Origin: Hornefia porci | GTDB taxonomy: Bacteria; Bacillota; Clostridia; Peptostreptococcales; Anaerovoracaceae | NCBI RefSeq assembly: GCF_001940235.1 | Contig: NZ_MJIE01000001.1 | Coordinates: forward strand, 1,798,001 to 1,862,000 | Length of the DNA: 64,000 nucleotides | Reading direction: 5' to 3' | Part shown: piece after piece, positions 59,459 to 64,000 of the stretch | Numbering within the stretch: position 1 is the first letter of the stretch | Layout: every line of letters begins with the position of its first letter | Made by a program: the position numbers and the translations under genes | Notes under the pieces: generated by a model | The model's input: only the letters and a program-made list of their open reading frames with translations | The model's database searches: none | Told to the model about the DNA's origin: nothing

Positions 59459-60826
59459 ATGGGAAAAGATCTTGTATTGAAAGCATTATGTCATGAAAAA
59501 ACAGATTCTGTACCTTGGGTACCATTTGCAGGAGTTCACGCTGGACAACTGAAGGGATACACAGCTACGGAAATGCTGACTAACGCGGATCATATTGTAG
59601 AGTCGCTGAAAGAAGTTAAGAAATTATATATGCCGGATGGCTTGCCGGTACTGTTCGACTTACAGGTGGAAGCGGAGATTATTGGTTGCGAATTGATGTG
59701 GGCGGATTATAATCCTCCATCAGTTAAGTCTCATCCGCTGGCTGAAGAAAAGACGCTTCCGTGTTCCTGCAAGATTCCGGCGAAGGATTCTGGAAGAATG
59801 CCAGTTATTTTGGAAGCTATGGGTAGAGTAAAGCACGAAATTGGAGATGACACCGCATTGTTTGGACTGATATGTGGGCCGTTCACTTTAGCTTCTCATT
59901 TAAGAGGAACGAATCTCTTTATGGACATGATGTCTGATAAAGAGTATGTAAAGGATTTGATGGCGTTCTGCGGACAGGTTTCCATTGCCATGGCAGGGAT
60001 GTATATTGATGCTGGCATGGATGTGATTGCTGTGGTTGATCCGTTGATCAGTCAGGTGTCTCCAAAGATGATTGACGGTTTGCTGAAGGATACCTTTGTT
60101 GGGGTGTTTGATTACATACGGAGCAGAGACCGGCTGAGTTCTTTCTTTGTATGTGGGAACGCAACAAAACAGATAGAAGTAATGTGTCAGTGCGAACCAG
60201 ACGGAATTGCGGTCGATGAGAATGTTGATCTGGTTGAGGCAAAAAAGATCACAGACAAATACGGAATATCCATCAGTGGGAACATTCCACTGACAACAGT
60301 TATGCTTCACGGCACGCAGCAGGATAACATTAAGTGTGTTCTGGATGAGTTGGACAGCATTGAAGATAAGACGGGTTTGATTGTCAGTCCGGGATGCGAT
60401 ATGCCATATGCGACACCGCGCGAGAATACAATTGCCTGTGCGCAGGCAGTCAAAAATCCGGATACATCGCGTAAACTTGTAGAGAACTATTCCAGTTCTT
60501 TTGACGATATCGAGGTTGAGATCCCGGATTATGCGGCATCGAAAAAAGTTATTATCGAGTTGTTTCTGTTGGATCCAGATCAATGTGCAGCATGCACTTA
60601 TATGCAGGCATCTGTTTTAGACAATTTCGATGCGATTCGTGATATTGCTGAGTACAGGATATATAAATACTTTATCAAGGAAGACATCGCCAGAACCAGA
60701 AAAATGGGAATCGCTAATCTTCCAACGATGTGTATCGATGGAGAACAGAAATTCATTTCAATTATTCCGAACAGAGATGAATTGATTGCAGCAGTAAAGG
60801 AAGCTGCCGACAGGAAACAAGACTGA
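59459..60826 (+). CDS. Uroporphyrinogen decarboxylase-like (MtaA-type) protein fused to a thioredoxin-like domain
   Basis: A 455-residue fusion. Residues 1-340 match UROD-fold corrinoid methyltransferases (MtaA/MtbA): GLICGPFTLASHL, VCGNATKQ, PGCDMPYATPREN. In MtaA the zinc ligands are His-x-Cys and a later Cys; here Cys232 and Cys313 remain but the histidine position is Phe230. Residues 360-450 form a thioredoxin-like domain with a CAAC redox pair (Cys376, Cys379) and the cis-proline segment NLPTM. It may transfer methyl groups between a corrinoid protein and a thiol, or carry out a redox-linked variant. CGGAGG precedes ATG 59459. Confidence 0.85.
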   Translation: MGKDLVLKALCHEKTDSVPWVPFAGVHAGQLKGYTATEMLTNADHIVESLKEVKKLYMPDGLPVLFDLQVEAEIIGCELMWADYNPPSVKSHPLAEEKTLPCSCKIPAKDSGRMPVILEAMGRVKHEIGDDTALFGLICGPFTLASHLRGTNLFMDMMSDKEYVKDLMAFCGQVSIAMAGMYIDAGMDVIAVVDPLISQVSPKMIDGLLKDTFVGVFDYIRSRDRLSSFFVCGNATKQIEVMCQCEPDGIAVDENVDLVEAKKITDKYGISISGNIPLTTVMLHGTQQDNIKCVLDELDSIEDKTGLIVSPGCDMPYATPRENTIACAQAVKNPDTSRKLVENYSSSFDDIEVEIPDYAASKKVIIELFLLDPDQCAACTYMQASVLDNFDAIRDIAEYRIYKYFIKEDIARTRKMGIANLPTMCIDGEQKFISIIPNRDELIAAVKEAADRKQD

Positions 60827-60843
60827 GCATCTTGCATATTTTG

Positions 60844-60877
60844 ACCCGGACGGCAAATTACCGTCCGGGTGTTGTTT
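60844..60877 (+). terminator. Rho-independent terminator after the UROD-thioredoxin gene
   Basis: ACCCGGACGG and CCGTCCGGGT (60844-60870) form a perfect 10-bp stem followed by GTTGTTT. Confidence 0.8.
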
Positions 60878-60917
60878 ATGAATACCTGCGCCGCAGTCAG
60901 GAGAGGTTTAGAAAAAT

Positions 60918-61841
60918 ATGATAAAACTGATTTTATTGACAGGCTTTCTGGGAGCCGGAAAGACAACATTACTTCAGGGTATTTTAGATACTTACACGGA
61001 CGAGAAGGTTGGTGTCGTGGTCAATGATTTTGGAAAAGTTAATATTGATGCTCGCCTCGTGGAAAGGCAAGGGATTCGGTTGTCTGAACTTCAGAACGGC
61101 TCTGTCTTTTGCTCCTGCATTAAAGACAAATTTGTAGACACTTTGATTGCGATGAGCCGGATGAATATTGACTACCTTTTTGTTGAAGCCTCAGGATTGG
61201 CAGATCCTGCCGGAATGATTCGCATTTTGGAAGGAATAAAACTGAAACTGTTTCAGCCATATGATTATCGGGGTGCAGTGTGTGTCATTGATGGCGAAAG
61301 TTTTTCAGAGCTTTTCGAAATCCTGCCGGCTATTAACTATCAGATGGAGTTTTGCAGTGCGGTTATTGTGAATAAAGCAGACCGTATTGACGAAAAGACC
61401 TTGTCAGGTATTTTGGAAACAGTGCATTCTAACAATGGAGACGCAGTAATCTACACAACCAGCTATTGTCGATTGGATTATCGTGAGTTGGTGGAGAATC
61501 TGTTTCTGCGGAATAGACCGGATAGGGAGAGCACAAATAACAAGGAGAGAAGACCGGTGACCTGCGTGTTGAAAGCTGAGAAGAGTGTGGAAGAAACATC
61601 GCTTCGAAGGCTGGTGGAGATTCTGTCGGAAAGTTGTTATCGAATCAAAGGGTTTGCCAGAACGAATCGGGCGCAGGTGAAGATCAGTGCGGTAGGGAAA
61701 AATATTGAATGGACGGATTGGAGTGCTTCGTTGTTAGATGCCACAGAAATCGTCGTAATATCCGCAGTGGGTATCGGCATCATTAGCTTGATTGTCCACA
61801 ATATTGAAAACTGTGGATTGAAGGGGGTGTTGCATCTATGA
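60918..61841 (+). CDS. CobW/COG0523-family GTPase (second copy)
   Basis: A 307-residue G3E GTPase with Walker A TGFLGAGKTT, VVNDFGKVNID as switch region, the FCSC pair (Cys65, Cys67), VEASGLADP and VNKADRI. It is shorter than the first copy and closer to typical CobW/YjiA proteins. Two such GTPases around one corrinoid-type methyltransferase suggest separate metal or cofactor steps. It overlaps the PadR gene by four bases. Confidence 0.9.
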   Translation: MIKLILLTGFLGAGKTTLLQGILDTYTDEKVGVVVNDFGKVNIDARLVERQGIRLSELQNGSVFCSCIKDKFVDTLIAMSRMNIDYLFVEASGLADPAGMIRILEGIKLKLFQPYDYRGAVCVIDGESFSELFEILPAINYQMEFCSAVIVNKADRIDEKTLSGILETVHSNNGDAVIYTTSYCRLDYRELVENLFLRNRPDRESTNNKERRPVTCVLKAEKSVEETSLRRLVEILSESCYRIKGFARTNRAQVKISAVGKNIEWTDWSASLLDATEIVVISAVGIGIISLIVHNIENCGLKGVLHL

Positions 61842-62218
61842 ACAGTTTTTTTGAGCCAAATTGCTCTTGTCAGGGAAAATATTTGGACAAGATGCTGCAA
61901 CCTGCAATACTTCAAATTCTTTATGACGAAGATTTGCACGGATTTATGATCATCAAAAAACTCAGTGATAATGCTATGTTTAACGGGATGGAGCCAGATA
62001 GAACCGGCGTTTATCGATATCTAAGGAAGATGGAAACTTCTGGATTGCTGACGGCACGAAGAGACGAAGAACGGGGAAAAGCTCGTATAATCTATTCAAT
62101 TACAGAGGAGGGAAAGCAGTGTCTGGATAATTGGTCTATGGTCTTGAAGCAGTATATTGTGTCCATGGTGTCTTTTGTGAAGGCGCTGGACGATACTTTG
62201 CAGCGAAACAGAGGATGA
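61838..62218 (+). CDS. PadR-family transcriptional regulator
   Basis: A 126-residue PadR-type winged-helix regulator: MLQPAILQILYDEDLHGFMIIKKL, then RTGVYRYLRKMETSGLLTARRDEERGKARIIYSITEEGKQCL. A short extension with PNCSC at the N-terminus could bind metal, which fits the company of two COG0523 GTPases. It probably represses this cluster. The start overlaps the GTPase stop. Confidence 0.9.
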   Translation: MNSFFEPNCSCQGKYLDKMLQPAILQILYDEDLHGFMIIKKLSDNAMFNGMEPDRTGVYRYLRKMETSGLLTARRDEERGKARIIYSITEEGKQCLDNWSMVLKQYIVSMVSFVKALDDTLQRNRG

Positions 62219-62231
62219 AAGGAGAAAACAA

Positions 62232-63323
62232 ATGGTAGATCAAAAATACCCGAGAGTCGAAATTAATCTTACTTATTTGAAAGAGAATGTGCAGGAAATT
62301 GTAAGTCGATGCAGAACTCTCGGAATTGATATAGCGGGGGTCATCAAAGGAACCACAGGACTTCCGCGATGCGCGCAGGCCTTTGCGGATGGTGGAGTGA
62401 AGATGATTGCCAGTTCCCGCTTGGAACAGATTGAGGACGCAAAATGCGCAGGTATTGATCTTCCGATGATGATGCTGAGGGTTCCTATGATCAGTGAGGC
62501 TAAAGAAGTTGTACGGTTGACGGACATCAGTTTGAACAGTGAGATTACCGTACTGAAAGAACTGAATAAACAAGCGGTTGCCCAGAAGAAAAAACATCGA
62601 GTGATTCTTATGGCCGATCTGGGAGATTTAAGAGAAGGTTTTTGGGACAAAGATGAAATGGTAAGAACTGCAATTCAGGTAGAGGAAAAGTTCACGAATC
62701 TGGAGTTAGCCGGTGTTGGAACTAACTTGGGCTGTTACGGTTCCATTGAGGCGACAGCAGATAAACTGGACGAGTTAGTGTCTATTGCAGAAAAAATTGA
62801 AGAGAAAATTGGACGTGAGTTGACATATATCTCAGGCGGAGCAACGACAAGTCTTCCAAGGATCATTGATGGAGATATGCCCAAGAGAATTAATTTGCTC
62901 CGTGTTGGCGAAGGCATTCTTCTGGCCAGAGACCTGGATATATTCTATGGCTATGATATGAGTTATATGCATCAGGATGTCTATACATTAAAAGCAGAGG
63001 TAATTGAAGTGAAAGATAAGCCGTCTCATCCGGTGGGAAAAATCTCGATCGATGCGTTTGGACACAGGCCTGTCTACGTGGATCGTGGTATTCGGCGGCG
63101 TGCCCTGGTAGGGATTGGAAAAGTAGACTATGGCGGGATAAATGAAATCTTCCCCAGGGATAAAGGCGTGAAGGTTATCGGAGCCTCCAGCGATCATACA
63201 ATCTTGGATATCCAGGAAGCGGAACGCGATTTCAAACCCGGCGACATTGTGGAGTTCGGAATTAATTATGCTTCTATGGTTTATGTGACAAATTGCAGGA
63301 ATGTGCAGATTGTTTATCGGTAG
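62232..63323 (+). CDS. Alanine/ornithine racemase-family PLP enzyme (second copy)
   Basis: A 363-residue enzyme similar throughout to the ornithine racemase at 17626. The PLP lysine lies in GVIKGTTG (Lys39); [29 protein letters not shown] and the C-terminal HPVGKISIDAFGHRPVYVDRG are shared family segments. The substrate could be ornithine, lysine or another basic amino acid. AAAGGAGAAAAC precedes the start, 13 bases after the PadR gene. Confidence 0.87.
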   Translation: MVDQKYPRVEINLTYLKENVQEIVSRCRTLGIDIAGVIKGTTGLPRCAQAFADGGVKMIASSRLEQIEDAKCAGIDLPMMMLRVPMISEAKEVVRLTDISLNSEITVLKELNKQAVAQKKKHRVILMADLGDLREGFWDKDEMVRTAIQVEEKFTNLELAGVGTNLGCYGSIEATADKLDELVSIAEKIEEKIGRELTYISGGATTSLPRIIDGDMPKRINLLRVGEGILLARDLDIFYGYDMSYMHQDVYTLKAEVIEVKDKPSHPVGKISIDAFGHRPVYVDRGIRRRALVGIGKVDYGGINEIFPRDKGVKVIGASSDHTILDIQEAERDFKPGDIVEFGINYASMVYVTNCRNVQIVYR

Positions 63324-63337
63324 ATGAGAACATTGCA

Positions 63338-63385
63338 ATAAGAGCATGGAGAACTGAATTAGTCTTGTCTTCTTCATGCTCTTAT
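63338..63385. terminator. Hairpin between convergent genes
   Basis: ATAAGAGCATG (63338-63348) and CATGCTCTTAT (63375-63385) form a perfect 11-bp stem with a long loop. It overlaps the stop of the AraC-type gene and may serve both strands; there is no strong T-run. Confidence 0.55.
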
Positions 63386-64000
63386 CTGACAGAATTACAG
63401 GCTGTCTGATTAGTCTGCAAACCGGTTCCGTCGTGGGCTTTAGTATAGGAGTTTCGATATTGTTTAGGAGTGAGTCCGGCTTCTCTTTTAAACACCTTGG
63501 TGAAATAGCTTTGATCATCGAATCCGATAGACATAGAAATATCCAAGATGTTCAGGTTGGTAGTGATCAGAAGTTCACATGCCTTGGCAACTTTCAGAGA
63601 ATTAACGTACTGTGTGAACGGCTTCCCCATCTCGTTTTTGAACAGGGTGGAAAAATAAGAGCCGTTGACATGCAGTTCCTCTTCAATCATTTGAAGAGTG
63701 ATGCGGTTCAGATAATTCATGTTGATGAACTGTAGCGCCTTAGAGATAATCTGGGAATCACCGCCATAAACAGAACTGATCATGTTATTCGAGATGAGGC
63801 GAATGAGGTGCACAGCAATTTCAGTAAGGTGATCCAGATTATCGGCTTCACTGATTTGATTGATGACATCCAGATCGGTGTCCAGTATTTCATTCAGGTT
63901 AGATTGTTTACGACTAGAGAGTCGAATAACGATAGCAAAAAGCCAAAGTGTTTTGTCCTTGATTCCGTGCAGATCGCCAGCTTCCAAAATGGAAAAACTG
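63382..64000 (-). CDS. AraC-family transcriptional regulator (partial, 5' end outside window)
   Basis: The C-terminal 206 residues of an AraC-type regulator. The two helix-turn-helix motifs are present: ITLQMIEEELHVNGSYFSTLFKNEMGKPF and ILDISMSIGFDDQSYFTKVFKREAGLTPKQYR. The upstream part (LHGIKDKTLWLFAIVIRLSSRKQ) belongs to a sensory domain that continues beyond the window edge; the frame stays open to position 64000. Its target may be the cluster to the left, transcribed towards it. Confidence 0.9.
   Translation of the reverse strand, partial: SFSILEAGDLHGIKDKTLWLFAIVIRLSSRKQSNLNEILDTDLDVINQISEADNLDHLTEIAVHLIRLISNNMISSVYGGDSQIISKALQFINMNYLNRITLQMIEEELHVNGSYFSTLFKNEMGKPFTQYVNSLKVAKACELLITTNLNILDISMSIGFDDQSYFTKVFKREAGLTPKQYRNSYTKAHDGTGLQTNQTACNSVR

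Overview
The window reads as a chromosomal segment of an anaerobic, amino-acid-fermenting Bacillota (class Clostridia; an Anaerovoracaceae- or Peptostreptococcales-like organism is my guess). The evidence is a complete Stickland-type ornithine oxidation operon, a butyrate kinase, a class B sortase, strong Gram-positive ribosome binding sites, PucR, PadR and LytTR regulators, and many PLP and B12 enzymes. The core is fairly G+C-rich. Three stretches are visibly more A+T-rich and look acquired: about 3.2-7.8 kb, 29.1-33.2 kb and 57.1-64 kb.

Layout. 0-3.1 kb: Y-family DNA polymerase, YolD-like partner and a GPH-type symporter. 3.2-7.8 kb: an AbiE-type toxin-antitoxin pair and an ABC exporter whose first permease is frameshifted. 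7.8-20.7 kb: ArsR regulator, a sigma-54 activator, then ord-ortA-ortB-oraS-oraE, a MutL-like reactivase, ornithine racemase, endonuclease IV and butyrate kinase. A sigma-54 promoter and a palindromic upstream activating site precede ord. Together these genes racemise L-ornithine, rearrange it to 2,4-diaminopentanoate, oxidise and cleave it. 20.9-27.5 kb: a phosphohexomutase and a sortase B/LytTR/surface-protein operon in which the second LytTR protein has a degenerate receiver. 27.7-28.7 kb: thioesterase and phosphoribosyltransferase.

29-35.3 kb is an accessory island next to tRNA-Lys(CUU). It holds repeated tRNA 3' ends, a truncated integrase, a Fic/XRE pair, a candidate type III (RNA-antitoxin) system, a predicted small RNA and an IS1634-like insertion sequence. 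35.4-40.6 kb: two paralogous aminotransferases around an ornithine-cyclodeaminase-family enzyme, divergent from a PucR regulator. 40.6-48.3 kb: a second sigma-54 activator divergent from a sigma-54-promoted operon: 2-ketopantoate-reductase-like dehydrogenase, small membrane protein, SSS symporter, LRR protein, an HMG-CoA-reductase homologue lacking the C-terminal flap, and a BKACE enzyme. I regard this as the best candidate for an undescribed catabolic pathway.

48.7-57 kb: Eis-like acetyltransferase, DUF2284 protein, a BglII-type restriction-modification module flanked by direct repeats, bicupin, ferredoxin, PucR regulator, NCS1 permease and an M29-like peptidase. 57.4-64 kb: an A+T-rich cluster of a MIP channel, two CobW GTPases, a uroporphyrinogen-decarboxylase-like protein fused to a thioredoxin domain, a PadR regulator, a second ornithine-racemase-like enzyme and a partial AraC regulator. 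A family of dispersed, strongly folded intergenic repeats recurs at about 4.7, 28.8, 35.4, 42.2 and 48.6 kb.
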